From Pseudonocardia phyllosphaerae (lineage in GTDB: Bacteria > Actinomycetota > Actinomycetes > Mycobacteriales > Pseudonocardiaceae): a stretch of 64,000 nt of DNA. Positions 23,873 to 32,930 of this stretch are shown here, piece by piece (position 1 is the first letter of the stretch; every line of letters begins with the position of its first letter). The DNA lies in assembly GCF_046546475.1 (NCBI RefSeq), contig NZ_JBKGXS010000001.1:1083876-1147875 (forward strand), written 5' to 3'. A model generated the notes under the pieces. The model was not told the origin of the DNA and ran no database searches. It saw nothing but the letters and a program-made list of their open reading frames with translations. The position numbers and the translations under genes were made by a program.

Positions 23873-25015
23873 TCAGGACTTGTCGCCGCCCCCACCACCG
23901 GGCGCCAGCGGCATCCGGACGACGACGTCGTCGCGGGCCGCGGGCTTACCGTCCCTCTTGTTGGTGCTCGCTGTCCAGAGCAGCCCGTCCTGGGCGACGG
24001 CGGCCGGCCGCAGCCGGCCGAAGTCCTTGTCCAGCACACTCTTCGGCTGCTCGCTGACGGTGCCGTCCGGGTTGAGCTGCAGCAGCAGCACCGAGGTCAG
24101 CGCGGGCTGGACGACCGCCAGGTACCCCGAGGACAGCGCGCACCCGGCGACTCCGGGCCGGGCAGGCCACGTCCACAGCGGACTGCCGAGGGCGCCCTTG
24201 CCGATCGGGGCGACGACGTCACGCCGCTCCTGCCGGTCGGTGACCCAGGCGCGCCCGGTCGCCGGGTCGCTGCACACCCCGCCCGGGCTGGTGACCCCGG
24301 TGGTGAACACCGGCGACCCCGGTGCGGTGTTGCCCGGTGCCGGACGGCCGAGGGTGTCGACCCGCAGCACCGCGCCGGCGAGCCGGTCCGCGGGCTTCGC
24401 CGCCGACCGTCCCGTCGCGACCAGCAGGTACCCGTTCCTGTCGAGCCCGAGCGCGCCGCCGCGGACGTCCTTCGGGATCCCGGCCAGCACCGGTTTCGCG
24501 GGCTCGCCCTGGGCGATCCGCACGACGCGCACGTCGTCCCGGGTGCGGACGAGCGCGTAGATCAGCCGGTCCTCGGGGTAGGCCGGCGACAGGGCCAGCC
24601 CGAGCAGTCCCTCACCCGCGGACCGGTCGACGTCGACGGTCGCGACGACCACCGGCTTCTCGTCCCGGTGCACCCGCAGGATCCGGCCGGTCGTCAGCTC
24701 CCCGGCCAGGGCGGACTCGCCGTCCGGGAGCACCACGAGACCCCCGACCGCGCCGAGGCAGGCGGTGACGATCCGCTCGTCGGGATCCTGGCAGGGGCCC
24801 GTGGGCTGCTGCTTGCCGTCCTCGCCGGGCTTCTCCGGCTTCTCGGAAGGCTGCTGCTGCTTCGGCTCCGGCGGCGCGATCGACGGCGGCCCGCCCAGCT
24901 CGCCCTCGCCATCGGCCTGCGGGCGCCAGTCGCGCGGACCCTCCTCGGGGAACGTCGCGCACCCGCTCACGAGCAGCACGAGCGCCGCGACGACGAGCAG
25001 CAGACGGGCCTTCAC
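23873..25015 (-). CDS. LppZ-like lipoprotein, glucose/sorbosone dehydrogenase-type beta-propeller
   Basis: 380 residues from GTG 25015, placed so that the signal peptide begins VKARLLLVVAALVLLVSGC with lipobox LVSGC. An ATG at 25073 would add residues ahead of it. A Pro/Lys/Gln-rich linker follows, then a six-bladed propeller with repeated strands (VVLPDGESALAGEL, GLALSPAYPEDRLIYALV, GLDRNGYLLVATG) as in PQQ-dependent sugar dehydrogenases. It is anchored outside the membrane. The order gatB, lppZ-like, DoxX, cfp6-like, ilvB repeats Rv3009c-Rv3003c. Catalytic activity is unproven. Confidence 0.82.
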   Translation of the reverse strand: MKARLLLVVAALVLLVSGCATFPEEGPRDWRPQADGEGELGGPPSIAPPEPKQQQPSEKPEKPGEDGKQQPTGPCQDPDERIVTACLGAVGGLVVLPDGESALAGELTTGRILRVHRDEKPVVVATVDVDRSAGEGLLGLALSPAYPEDRLIYALVRTRDDVRVVRIAQGEPAKPVLAGIPKDVRGGALGLDRNGYLLVATGRSAAKPADRLAGAVLRVDTLGRPAPGNTAPGSPVFTTGVTSPGGVCSDPATGRAWVTDRQERRDVVAPIGKGALGSPLWTWPARPGVAGCALSSGYLAVVQPALTSVLLLQLNPDGTVSEQPKSVLDKDFGRLRPAAVAQDGLLWTASTNKRDGKPAARDDVVVRMPLAPGGGGGDKS

Positions 25016-25070
25016 GATCGCCCAGGCTAGGCGCCGCGGGGTGAGCACCCGGTGAGTACCGTCGTCGACC

Positions 25071-25994
25071 ATGAGCGAGTCGAGCCTGACCGTCCTGGTG
25101 CCGCACGACGTCGGCGCGGAGATCGTCGGGGAGGTCGAGGGCGTCACCCCCGTCGTCTACGACCCGGACCGGCCGCTGCCGGCCGAGGCCGCCGAGGCCC
25201 GCGCGCTCGTCGCCCCGTTCCTGGCGAGCTCCGACGCGGTCGCGATGACCGAGAAGATGCCGCACCTGGAGCTGGTGCAGCTGCTCACCGCCGGGGCCGA
25301 GGCGTGGATCGGGCGGCTGCCCGAGGGCGTGCAGCTCTCCGACGGGCGCGGCGCGCACGGCGGCGCGACCGCCGAGTGGGTCGTCGCGGTGCTGCTCGCC
25401 GTCTACCGGCACCTCGACCGGTTCGTCCGCGCGCAGGACCGCGGCGAGTGGGACTACCACCAGACCGAGGAGCTGGCCGGGAAGAAGGTCCTCGTGGTCG
25501 GCGCCGGGGACGTGGGGGAGAAGATCCGCGCCCGGCTCGCCCCGTTCGACGTCGAGATCACCATGGTCGGCCGCACCGCCCGCGAGGGTGTGCACGGCTG
25601 GGACGAGCTGCCCCGCCTGTTGCCCGCCCACGACGCGTGCGTGCTGGTCGTCCCGCTGACCGACGAGACCCGCGGCATGGTCGACGCCGCGTTCCTCGCC
25701 GCCATGCCCGACGGAGCGCTGCTGGTCAACGGGGCCCGCGGGCCCGTCGTCGACACCGATGCGCTGCTCGCGGAGCTGACCGCCGGCCGGCTGCGTGCCG
25801 CCGTCGACGTGACCGATCCGGAGCCGCTGCCCGAGGGGCACCCGCTGTGGTCGGCGCCCGGACTGCTGCTCACCCCGCACGTCGGCGGGAGCGTGCCGCT
25901 GGCGATGCGCCGCGCGTACGGCGTGGCCGCCGAGCAGATCGCCGCGTTCGCCCGCGGCGAGGAGCCGCCGAACCTGGTCACCGGGGCGTACTGA
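25071..25994 (+). CDS. D-2-hydroxyacid dehydrogenase family protein
   Basis: 307 residues from ATG 25071. The NAD-binding motif VLVVGAGDVGEKI is near residue 142. The catalytic Arg is in LLVNGARGPVVDTDAL, the Glu in VDVTDPEPLPEGHPL, and the His in LLTPHVGGSVPLAMRR. It reduces a 2-keto acid or oxidises a D-2-hydroxyacid with NAD(P). Substrate unknown. It is shorter than SerA (37.8 kb) and lacks the ACT region. Divergent from the LppZ-like gene across a 55-base gap. Confidence 0.88.
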   Translation: MSESSLTVLVPHDVGAEIVGEVEGVTPVVYDPDRPLPAEAAEARALVAPFLASSDAVAMTEKMPHLELVQLLTAGAEAWIGRLPEGVQLSDGRGAHGGATAEWVVAVLLAVYRHLDRFVRAQDRGEWDYHQTEELAGKKVLVVGAGDVGEKIRARLAPFDVEITMVGRTAREGVHGWDELPRLLPAHDACVLVVPLTDETRGMVDAAFLAAMPDGALLVNGARGPVVDTDALLAELTAGRLRAAVDVTDPEPLPEGHPLWSAPGLLLTPHVGGSVPLAMRRAYGVAAEQIAAFARGEEPPNLVTGAY

Positions 25995-26082
25995 TCCCGG
26001 CGCCCACGACCGGGGACCACTAGGGGAAACGCCGGGGAAAACCCCCAGGTGGCGCGGCGTCGCGCCGGTAGGGTCCGGTGCC

Positions 26083-26682
26083 ATGAGCACGCAGCAGTAC
26101 GACTGGGGCAGCCTCGGCGGGGACGAGCCGCCGGAGCACACGCGCCCGGAGCGGCTGCCCGTGCCGGCGCACGTGTCGTCGGACATCGGGCTGCTCGTGC
26201 TGCGCCTGGTCGTCGGCGTGCTGTTCGCCGCGCACGGTGCGCAGAAGGTGTTCGGCACCCTCGGCGGGCTCGGCCCGGCCGGGACCGACGGCGCGTTGCA
26301 GGCGCTCGGGTTCGCGACGTTCTCCTCGCCGCTGGCCTGGGTGCTCGGCGTCGGGCAGCTGGTGTTCGGCGTGCTGCTGGTGCTGGGGCTGCTCACCCCG
26401 TTCGCGGCGTCCGGGCTGCTCGCCTCGAAGATCGTCGCGGTCGCGCTGGCGGTGACCCCGGCCGGGATCTCCGCACCGCTGTTCGCCTCCGGCGGGCCCA
26501 ACTCCGTCGAGCTGCACCTGCTGCTCGGTGCGGGCGCCGCGGCGCTGGTGTTCACCGGCGCCGGGCGGATCGCGCTCGACGCGGGCCGCACCTACCAGCG
26601 TCGTCCGCTGCCGTGGGCGGTGCTGTCGCTGGTCGTCGGGGTCGGCATCGCGCTGCTGGTGCTGTTCGTGCTGCGTGGCTGA
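26083..26682 (+). CDS. DoxX family membrane protein
   Basis: 199 residues from ATG 26083. After a hydrophilic N-terminus come four hydrophobic helices, starting with IGLLVLRLVVGVLFAAHGAQKVFG, the DoxX signature with the conserved HGxQK. The segment LVFGVLLVLGLLTPFAASGLLAS follows. In mycobacteria the homologue (Rv3005c, MRC complex) works with SodA and SseA in oxidative-stress resistance. Whether that complex exists here cannot be told from this window. Its stop overlaps the next gene. Confidence 0.87.
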   Translation: MSTQQYDWGSLGGDEPPEHTRPERLPVPAHVSSDIGLLVLRLVVGVLFAAHGAQKVFGTLGGLGPAGTDGALQALGFATFSSPLAWVLGVGQLVFGVLLVLGLLTPFAASGLLASKIVAVALAVTPAGISAPLFASGGPNSVELHLLLGAGAAALVFTGAGRIALDAGRTYQRRPLPWAVLSLVVGVGIALLVLFVLRG

Positions 26683-27613
26683 GCCGCCCGTGCTCCCCGA
26701 CGACGACTGGCTGGGCCCGCTCGCCGCCAAGCTGCGCCGCCCCGTCCGGGTCGCCTCCCGTGCCGCGCTGACCGGTGGCGTCGTCGCCGGCTCTGTTGAG
26801 CGGATCACCCTCGACGACGGTACCGACGTCGTCCTCAAGACCGGCGACCGCGAGAAGAACGCGGCCGAGGCAGCCGCGCTGCGGGCGGTCGCGGTGGTGA
26901 ACGGCCCGGTGCGGGTGCCGCGGATGCTCGCGCACGGTGACGACTGGCTGGTCCTCGCACACGAGCCGGGCGAGCCGCTCGGCCCCGGTGACCCGGTGCC
27001 CGACGAGGTATGGCGCAGCCTCGCGCTGGTGCACGCGCACTGGCGCCGCAACCGGCCGCGCGGTGTCCCGGTCGTCGATCCGCGCTGGTGGGAGGGGCTG
27101 TGCGCGCAGGCCGCCGACGCGCTCGACCGCGCCGGCGCCGACTCCGTGCACGATGGCGCGGACAGCGGCGCGGCGGACCGCATCGGGGCGCTGGCGACGG
27201 ACCCGCGGATCGGCACCGCCCTCGCCGCGCTGCCGCGCACGCTCTGTCACGGCGACGCGCACCGCGGCAACGTGCTGCGGACCCCCGGCGGCGGGATCCT
27301 GCTCGACTGGGGCAACGCCCGCGTCGCCCCCGGGTCGCTGGACACCGCCGTGCTCGCCGCGCCGCCCGTCGACGGCCCCGCCGACGCTCCCGCCGCGCCG
27401 GTCCCGGAGATCTACCGGGAGACGCTGCACGCCGCGACCGGCGCCGCCGACCCGCCGCGCATGATCGCCGCGGAGACCGCGTGGGCGCGGGTGCAGGCCC
27501 ACGTGCAGTACCTGCCGTACTCCGCCGAACACCTGGGCGCGGACCGCGCTGCGTCGATGGTGCGAGTGGTCGACGAGGCGCTGGCCGAGCTGGGTGCGGC
27601 GCTGGGGATGTGA
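26675..27613 (+). CDS. Aminoglycoside-phosphotransferase/fructosamine-kinase-like protein
   Basis: 312 residues from GTG 26675, overlapping the DoxX stop (a GTG at 26690 is an alternative). The kinase-fold features are VLKTGDREKNAAEAAAL for the ATP lysine and Glu, the Brenner motif LCHGDAHRGNVL near residue 190, and ILLDWGNARVAP for the metal-binding Asp. Such proteins phosphorylate small molecules. With many actinobacterial relatives uncharacterised, antibiotic modification should not be assumed. The LGPGDPVPDEVWRSLALVHAHW helical section is typical. Confidence 0.75.
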   Translation: MAEPPVLPDDDWLGPLAAKLRRPVRVASRAALTGGVVAGSVERITLDDGTDVVLKTGDREKNAAEAAALRAVAVVNGPVRVPRMLAHGDDWLVLAHEPGEPLGPGDPVPDEVWRSLALVHAHWRRNRPRGVPVVDPRWWEGLCAQAADALDRAGADSVHDGADSGAADRIGALATDPRIGTALAALPRTLCHGDAHRGNVLRTPGGGILLDWGNARVAPGSLDTAVLAAPPVDGPADAPAAPVPEIYRETLHAATGAADPPRMIAAETAWARVQAHVQYLPYSAEHLGADRAASMVRVVDEALAELGAALGM

Positions 27614-27667
27614 GCGCCGGCTGCGCGACGCCCCGCTCCGCGCGGGGACGGGACGCCGCGCCGCAGC

Positions 27668-29050
27668 TCAGCCCTTCGGCGCCGCGATCCGGCGGAGCCG
27701 GGTGTTGACGAACTCGCCCATGCCCCAGCGGCCGAGCTCGCGCCCGAAGCCGGAGCGCTTCACCCCGCCGAACGGCAGCCCGGGCAGTGTCGTGCCGTGC
27801 TCGTTGACGAAGGCCATGCCGACGTCGAGGCGGTCGACGACCTCCTGCGCACGCTCCAGGTCGCTGCTCCACACCGAGCCGCCGAGCCCGAACTCGACGT
27901 CGTTGGCCAGGTCGACGGCCTCGTCGACCGAGTCGACGCCGTAGACCACGGCGACCGGGCCGAAGATCTCGTCGTGGTAGGCGTCCATGTCCTTGGTGAC
28001 GCCGGTGAGCACGGCCGGGCGCATGAACGCGCCGTCGCCGTCGACGGCGTCGCCGCCGGTGTGCAGGGTCGCGCCCTGCTCCACGGCGCGGCGCACCTGC
28101 TCGACGACGCCGTCGCGCGCGGCGACCGAGGACAGCGGCCCGAGGCGGGTGTCCGGGTCGGTCGGGTCGCCCGGCTCGGCGCCCTCGAACGCCGCGACCA
28201 GCCCGGACACGAACTCGTCGAGCCGGTCGTTGGACACGATCATGCGCTTCGGGGAGTTGCACGCCTGCCCGGCGTTGGACAGCCGGGCGCGGCCCGCGGT
28301 CTTCGCGGTGGTCGCGACGTCGGCGTCGTCGAGCACGATGAACGCGTCCGAGCCGCCCAGCTCCAGGACCGCCTTCTTCAGGTGCCGGCCCGCGTTCTCG
28401 GCGACGGCGGCGCCGGCGCGCTCGCTGCCGGTCAGCGAGATGCCGCGCACCCGCGGGTCGGCGACCATCTCCGCGACCTGGTCGTTGGTGGCGAAGACGT
28501 TGACGTAGACGTCGGCGGGGACGCCCGCGTCGTGCAGGATCTCGGCGACGACCTCCGCGGACGCCGCGCAGATCGGCGCGTGCTTGAGGACGATCGTGTT
28601 GCCCACCATCAGGTTCGGCGCGACGAAGCGGGCCACCTGGTAGTAGGGGTAGTTCCACGGCATGATCCCGACGAGCGGGCCGACCGGCTCGGTCTGCACG
28701 ACGGACTCGGCCGCGCCCTGCGGGTCGAGCTCCTCCTGGACCAGCAGGTCCGGGCCGTGCTCGGCGTACCAGCGGTAGATCGACGCGGACAGCGCCACCT
28801 CGCCCGCGGCCTCGCGGACCGGCTTGCCCATCTCGGTCGCGATCAGGGTGGCCAGCTCGTCGCTGCGGGCCTCGTAGGCGTCGGCGACGGCGTGCAGGAT
28901 CTTCGCCCGGTCGGCGGCCGGGGTGGCGCGCCAGCCGGCGTAGGCGTCGAAGACCCGGGTCAGGACACCGTCGACCTCCGCGTCGGTGAGCTCCGGGAAC
29001 TCCTTCTCGGTCCGGCCGGTGGCCGGGTTGGTCGTCACGTAGGCGCTCAT
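27668..29050 (-). CDS. NAD(P)-dependent aldehyde dehydrogenase (succinate-semialdehyde dehydrogenase type)
   Basis: 460 residues from ATG 29050 with GGAAGGAACC directly upstream, which fixes this start over longer in-frame extensions. The general base is in LELGGSDAF, the nucleophilic Cys in SNAGQACNSPKRM, and cofactor contacts include GIMPWNYPYYQ and ISLTGSERAGA. Length and TEMGKPVREAAGEV resemble the GabD/Sad group oxidising succinic semialdehyde or related aldehydes. A PaaX-type regulator lies immediately upstream on the same strand and could control it. Substrate not certain. Confidence 0.88.
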   Translation of the reverse strand: MSAYVTTNPATGRTEKEFPELTDAEVDGVLTRVFDAYAGWRATPAADRAKILHAVADAYEARSDELATLIATEMGKPVREAAGEVALSASIYRWYAEHGPDLLVQEELDPQGAAESVVQTEPVGPLVGIMPWNYPYYQVARFVAPNLMVGNTIVLKHAPICAASAEVVAEILHDAGVPADVYVNVFATNDQVAEMVADPRVRGISLTGSERAGAAVAENAGRHLKKAVLELGGSDAFIVLDDADVATTAKTAGRARLSNAGQACNSPKRMIVSNDRLDEFVSGLVAAFEGAEPGDPTDPDTRLGPLSSVAARDGVVEQVRRAVEQGATLHTGGDAVDGDGAFMRPAVLTGVTKDMDAYHDEIFGPVAVVYGVDSVDEAVDLANDVEFGLGGSVWSSDLERAQEVVDRLDVGMAFVNEHGTTLPGLPFGGVKRSGFGRELGRWGMGEFVNTRLRRIAAPKG

Positions 29051-29179
29051 GGTTCCTTCCGGTGTCGCGTTCGTGCCGCGTCGGACCACGCCGGATGTCC
29101 GGGTGGTGAGCACGGCAAACATGGCTCACCCGGGCCGGTGGCCCGCGGCGGCACATGTGCGGCCCGGGCCGGCCGAGGT

Positions 29180-29195
29180 GATTGCCGATGCAATC
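29180..29195. promoter_or_regulatory. Palindrome between the PaaX-like regulator and the aldehyde dehydrogenase
   Basis: GATTGC-CGAT-GCAATC is a perfect 6-4-6 inverted repeat touching the regulator stop codon, 130 bases upstream of the dehydrogenase start. Operator or short terminator. Confidence 0.4.
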
Positions 29196-30063
29196 AACGT
29201 GGCGGTCCGTCGATTTCTTCCAGCCGTGCGTGCAGGAACTCGATCGCCGGAGGCTGGAACCGGTCCCGTGCCTCGCCCATCGCCCGCAGCAGCCGGGGGA
29301 ACGGCCAGCCGGGAGGGCGCAGCTCGGCCGGGAGTCGCGGGTCGCGCAGCAGGTCGAGGAACACCCCGTTGAACAGATCCGACACGTGGCGCAGCGCCGC
29401 TCCGCCGGACGGTGGGTCGCCGGGCTCGCACAGTGCCGCCTCCAGGTTCTCCGCGTGCCGGGTCAGGGTGGCGGCGAGGTCGTCGAGATCCCAGGCCGGG
29501 ACGGCGACCCGGGCGGCCTCGTCCGCGTCCATCGCGAGCGTCGCGCGGGTGACGCGGGCGTCGGCGGGGCACTCGGCCAGGACGTCGTCGATCCGGGCCG
29601 CCAGGTCGGTGACCGCGATCAGCACCCCGGGCTGGAGCTGGCCGTAGCCGACGAAGGTCGCCATGCGCCGCAGGCGGTCCCGGTACGCGCGGCGGGGCTC
29701 GGGGACGGCGAACAGCAGCGCGTGGAAGTGGCCCTCCCACGGCGGGGGCGGGGCACCGAGGCCGGCGCCGATGCTGCGGGCGCGCTCGCCGAACCGGCCG
29801 ATCATCCGGTAGCGGGTGGACCGGCCGTCGCGGGTGCCGGCGAGCATGTCGTCCTCGCGCATCCGGGCGAGGTGCCTGCGCGCCGCGGCCTCGCTCAGCC
29901 CGAACTCGCCGAGCAGCGCGACCAGGGCCGTTCCGGATATCTCCGACCTTCCGGACAACGGGAACAAAGAGGCCACGATTCCGCTCGTCGGGTTGCGGCG
30001 CGGCCGTCCTCCGGAGGATTCTGGCGCCACATCGTCGTTCACGACCGTGAACAATAACGTCAT
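29194..30063 (-). CDS. PaaX family transcriptional regulator
   Basis: Up to 289 residues from ATG 30063. GTG 30042 or GTG 30030 may be the true start, because the divergent gene begins only 17 bases away and an operator-like palindrome lies inside codons 4-9. The winged-helix region is SGTALVALLGEFGLSEAAARRHLARM, followed by PWEGHFHALLFAVPEPRRAYRDRLRR, typical of PaaX C-terminal domains that sense phenylacetyl-CoA or other acyl-CoA esters. Likely targets are itself, the divergent membrane gene and the downstream aldehyde dehydrogenase. No paa catabolic genes are in the window. Confidence 0.8.
   Translation of the reverse strand: MTLLFTVVNDDVAPESSGGRPRRNPTSGIVASLFPLSGRSEISGTALVALLGEFGLSEAAARRHLARMREDDMLAGTRDGRSTRYRMIGRFGERARSIGAGLGAPPPPWEGHFHALLFAVPEPRRAYRDRLRRMATFVGYGQLQPGVLIAVTDLAARIDDVLAECPADARVTRATLAMDADEAARVAVPAWDLDDLAATLTRHAENLEAALCEPGDPPSGGAALRHVSDLFNGVFLDLLRDPRLPAELRPPGWPFPRLLRAMGEARDRFQPPAIEFLHARLEEIDGPPR
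30037..30052. promoter_or_regulatory. Candidate PaaX operator
   Basis: GTTCACG-AC-CGTGAAC is a perfect 7-2-7 palindrome located between the probable promoter elements of the regulator and the divergent membrane gene. It would sit over the -35 region of the latter (a CATACG -10 lies near 30061). Confidence 0.5.
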
Positions 30064-30080
30064 ACGTTGGGGCGGTATCC

Positions 30081-30851
30081 ATGGCAGCAGGCACGGTGTC
30101 CCCGAACGAGTCCTCCCGTGGCGCCCGGCCGCCGACCGAGGAGAGCGTGGGCATGCAGATCCTGGGCTGGGTCCAGCTGGGCCTGCTCACGGTGGTCGTC
30201 CCGATCGTGGTGTACGACCTGCTCACCGACGCCGGGGTGGCCCCGGTGTGGGCGCTCATCGCGAGCTCGGTGGGGCCGCTGCTCGATCTCGGGGTCACCT
30301 GGCTGCGCCGCGGCCGCCTCGACGAGTTCGCCGTGATCGTGCTGATCCTGATCGGGATCGGCGTCCTGACCTCGCTGTTCTTCGACGACCCGCGGCTGCT
30401 GATGCTCAAGGAGACGGTGCTGACCATGCTGTTCGGCCTGGTCGCGCTCGGCTCGCTGGTGCTGGCCCCGAGACCGCTGATGTTCTACTACGGGCGTCGC
30501 TTCGCGACCGGTGGCGAGCCGGAGCGGATCACCTGGTGGAACGGCCTGTGGCGCTATCCCGGATTCCGCCGCACCCAGATGGTGCTCACGGCGGTCTGGG
30601 GCGTGGTGTTCCTGGCCGAGGGGATCGCCCGCGCGGTGCTCACCTGGCTGCTGCCGGTCGACACCATGGTCGTGGTCAACAACGTCGCGCCGTTCGTGAT
30701 CCTCGTGGCGCTGGTGGTCTGGACGATCCTCTACGCCCGCCACGCCCAGCGTGTCGGCGAGGCCCGCTCCCGCGCGGCAGGCGAGGTCCCCGACCCGCCG
30801 ATCGAGCCCACCGGGCCCGACCATCCCGTGACACGGCCCAGCGTCCCCTGA
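30081..30851 (+). CDS. VC0807-like multi-pass membrane protein
   Basis: 256 residues from ATG 30081 (ATG 30153, just before MQILGWVQLG, is an alternative). Six hydrophobic stretches are visible, including LGLLTVVVPIVVYDLLT, FAVIVLILIGIGVLTSLFF and VLTMLFGLVALGSLVLAPR. The motif RPLMFYYGRRFATGG with the following WWNGLWRYPGFRR is conserved in this family, whose function is unknown. Divergent from the PaaX-type regulator, so probably under its control. Confidence 0.72.
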   Translation: MAAGTVSPNESSRGARPPTEESVGMQILGWVQLGLLTVVVPIVVYDLLTDAGVAPVWALIASSVGPLLDLGVTWLRRGRLDEFAVIVLILIGIGVLTSLFFDDPRLLMLKETVLTMLFGLVALGSLVLAPRPLMFYYGRRFATGGEPERITWWNGLWRYPGFRRTQMVLTAVWGVVFLAEGIARAVLTWLLPVDTMVVVNNVAPFVILVALVVWTILYARHAQRVGEARSRAAGEVPDPPIEPTGPDHPVTRPSVP

Positions 30852-30857
30852 CATGCC

Positions 30858-30890
30858 TGTGGGGTGCCGGCCGACGGGCGGCACCCCACA
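30858..30890. terminator. Bidirectional terminator between the membrane protein gene and ilvD
   Basis: TGTGGGGTGCC pairs perfectly with GGCACCCCACA across an 11-base loop in a 54-base convergent gap. Confidence 0.75.
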
Positions 30891-30905
30891 ATCAGGACGG
30901 AGAGA

Positions 30906-32750
30906 TCAGGACGGCAGCTTGCGCACCGCGCCCTTGTCGGCCGAGGTGGCCATGTAGGCGTAGGCGCGCAGGGCCTTGGACACCTCGCGCTGCCGGTCGA
31001 CCGGCTGCCACGGGCGCTCGGAGGACTCCATCTTGCCGCGCCGGTCGGCCAGCACCTCCGGCTCGACGAGCAGCTCCAGCGAGCGGGCCCGCACGTCCAG
31101 GCGGATCCGGTCACCGGTCTCGACCAGGCCGATCGTGCCGCCGTCGGCGGCCTCGGGGGAGATGTGCCCGACCGAGATGCCCGACGAGCCACCGGAGAAC
31201 CGGCCGTCGGTGATCAGCGCGCACGCCTTGCCCAGGCCCGCGCCCTTGAGGAACGCGGTGGGGTGCAGCATCTCCTGCATCCCCGGCCCGCCGGACGGGC
31301 CCTCGTAGCGGATGACCAGGACGTCGCCGGGCTTGATCTGCTTGGTGAGGATCGCCGAGACGGCCTCCTCCTGGCTCTCCAGGACCACGGCCGGGCCCTC
31401 GAACTCCCAGATGTCCTCCGGGATGCCGGCGGTCTTGATCACCGCGCCGTCCTCGGCGAGGTTGCCGCGCAGCACGGCGAGCCCGCCGTCGGCGGAGTAG
31501 GCGTGCTCGGCGTCGCGGATGCAGCCGCCCTCGGCGTCGGTGTCGAGGGAGGACCAGCGGTTCTCGGTGGAGAACGCCTGCGTGGTCCGGACCCCGCCCG
31601 GCGCCGCGTGGTACAGCTCGATCGCGGTGTCGGTGGCCTTGCCGGAGCGGATGTCCCAGTCCGAGAGCCACTGCTCCAGCGACGGCGAGTGCACGGAGTG
31701 GACGTCCTCGTGCAGCATCCCGCCGCGGTAGAGCTCACCGAGGATGGCCGGGATTCCGCCGGCCCGGTGCACGTCCTCCATGTGGTAGTCGGAGTTCGGC
31801 GCGACCTTGCTCAGGCAGGGCACCCGGCGGGAGACGGCGTCGATCGCCTCGAGGTCGAAGTCGATCTCGCCCTCCTGCGCCGCGGCGAGGATGTGCAGGA
31901 CGGTGTTGGTCGAGCCGCCCATCGCGACGTCGAGCGCCATCGCGTTCTCGAACGCGTCGCGGGTCGCGATGGAGCGGGGCAGGGCGCTCTCGTCGTCGTC
32001 GCGGTACCAGCGGGTGGCCAGGTCCATCACGGTGCGCCCGGCGTCGAGGAACAGCTCCTTGCGCGCCGCGTGCGTGGCGAGGGTGGAGCCGTTGCCCGGC
32101 AGCGAGAGCCCGAGCGCCTCGGTCAGGCAGTTCATCGAGTTCGCGGTGAACATGCCCGAGCAGGAGCCGCAGGTCGGGCAGGCGGAGCGCTCGACCTCGG
32201 TCAGCCCGTCGTCGTCCACGTTCGACGACGCCGACGCCGAGATCGCGGTGATCAGGTCGGTCGGCGCCTGCGCCACCCCGTCGACGACGACGGCCTTGCC
32301 TGCCTCCATCGGGCCGCCGGAGACGAACACGGTCGGGATGTTGAGCCGCATCGCGGCGTTCAGCATGCCGGGCGTGATCTTGTCGCAGTTGGAGATGCAG
32401 ACCAGGGCGTCCGCGGCGTGCCCGTTGACCATGTACTCGACGGCGTCGGAGATGACCTCGCGGCTGGGCAGCGAGTAGAGCATCCCGCCGTGGCCCATCG
32501 CGATGCCGTCGTCGACGGCGATCGTGTTGAACTCGCGCGCCACGCCACCGGCCTCGGCGACCGCGCCCGCGACGAGGTCACCCATGTCCTTGAGGTGCAC
32601 GTGGCCGGGCACGAACTGGGTGTAGGAGTTCGCGATCGCGACGATCGGCTTGCCGAAGTCGCTGTCGCCCATGCCGGTCGCGCGCCAGAGCGAGCGCGCT
32701 CCGGCGGCGTTGCGGCCATGGGTGGTGACGCGGGAACGGAGGGCGGGCAT
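30906..32750 (-). CDS. ilvD: Dihydroxy-acid dehydratase
   Basis: 614 residues from ATG 32750, where MPALRSRVTTHGRNAAGARS is the family N-terminus. The Fe-S cluster cysteines are in CISNCDKITPG and ACPTCGSCSGMFTANSMN, with HVHLKDMGDLV and GGSTNTVLHILAAA conserved. It dehydrates dihydroxyisovalerate and dihydroxymethylvalerate to the keto acids of valine and isoleucine, after IlvC. Transcribed away from ilvBNC. Its 420-base upstream gap (32751-33170) contains an 8-base tandem repeat and the second 54-base palindrome, and I see no other gene there. Confidence 0.97.
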   Translation of the reverse strand: MPALRSRVTTHGRNAAGARSLWRATGMGDSDFGKPIVAIANSYTQFVPGHVHLKDMGDLVAGAVAEAGGVAREFNTIAVDDGIAMGHGGMLYSLPSREVISDAVEYMVNGHAADALVCISNCDKITPGMLNAAMRLNIPTVFVSGGPMEAGKAVVVDGVAQAPTDLITAISASASSNVDDDGLTEVERSACPTCGSCSGMFTANSMNCLTEALGLSLPGNGSTLATHAARKELFLDAGRTVMDLATRWYRDDDESALPRSIATRDAFENAMALDVAMGGSTNTVLHILAAAQEGEIDFDLEAIDAVSRRVPCLSKVAPNSDYHMEDVHRAGGIPAILGELYRGGMLHEDVHSVHSPSLEQWLSDWDIRSGKATDTAIELYHAAPGGVRTTQAFSTENRWSSLDTDAEGGCIRDAEHAYSADGGLAVLRGNLAEDGAVIKTAGIPEDIWEFEGPAVVLESQEEAVSAILTKQIKPGDVLVIRYEGPSGGPGMQEMLHPTAFLKGAGLGKACALITDGRFSGGSSGISVGHISPEAADGGTIGLVETGDRIRLDVRARSLELLVEPEVLADRRGKMESSERPWQPVDRQREVSKALRAYAYMATSADKGAVRKLPS

Positions 32751-32805
32751 GTCGTCGGGTCTCCAGCCGGGTCTTGTCGTGCGGTGGTGCTGTCGGTGCT
32801 GCTGT

Positions 32806-32837
32806 CCGTGCTGCCGTGCTGCCGTGCTGCCGTGCTG
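32806..32837. repeat. Exact 8-base tandem repeat upstream of ilvD
   Basis: CCGTGCTG occurs four times without interruption, within a longer GTGCTG-rich stretch from about 32787 to 32853. It lies 56 bases from the ilvD start, so copy-number change could alter the leader length. Confidence 0.75.
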
Positions 32838-32876
32838 TCGGCAGTGTCGGTGCTCGGTCGCCGGCGCGGTCCGGAT

Positions 32877-32930
32877 GCCCCGAGGGGCACCCTCGTCGCC
32901 GCCGGTGTCCACCAGGGTGCCCCTCGGGGC
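32877..32930. repeat. 54-base nested palindromic element, copy 2
   Basis: Same size and orientation as the element at 10988-11041: 17-base arms identical base for base, loop 15 of 20 identical. It lies in the gap between the cfp6-like gene and ilvD. Confidence 0.8.

Noticed and set aside
26675..27613. Antibiotic resistance (aminoglycoside phosphotransferase) call
   Set aside because: The fold motifs are present, but the operon with DoxX and the wide distribution of unspecific APH-like proteins give no support for resistance.
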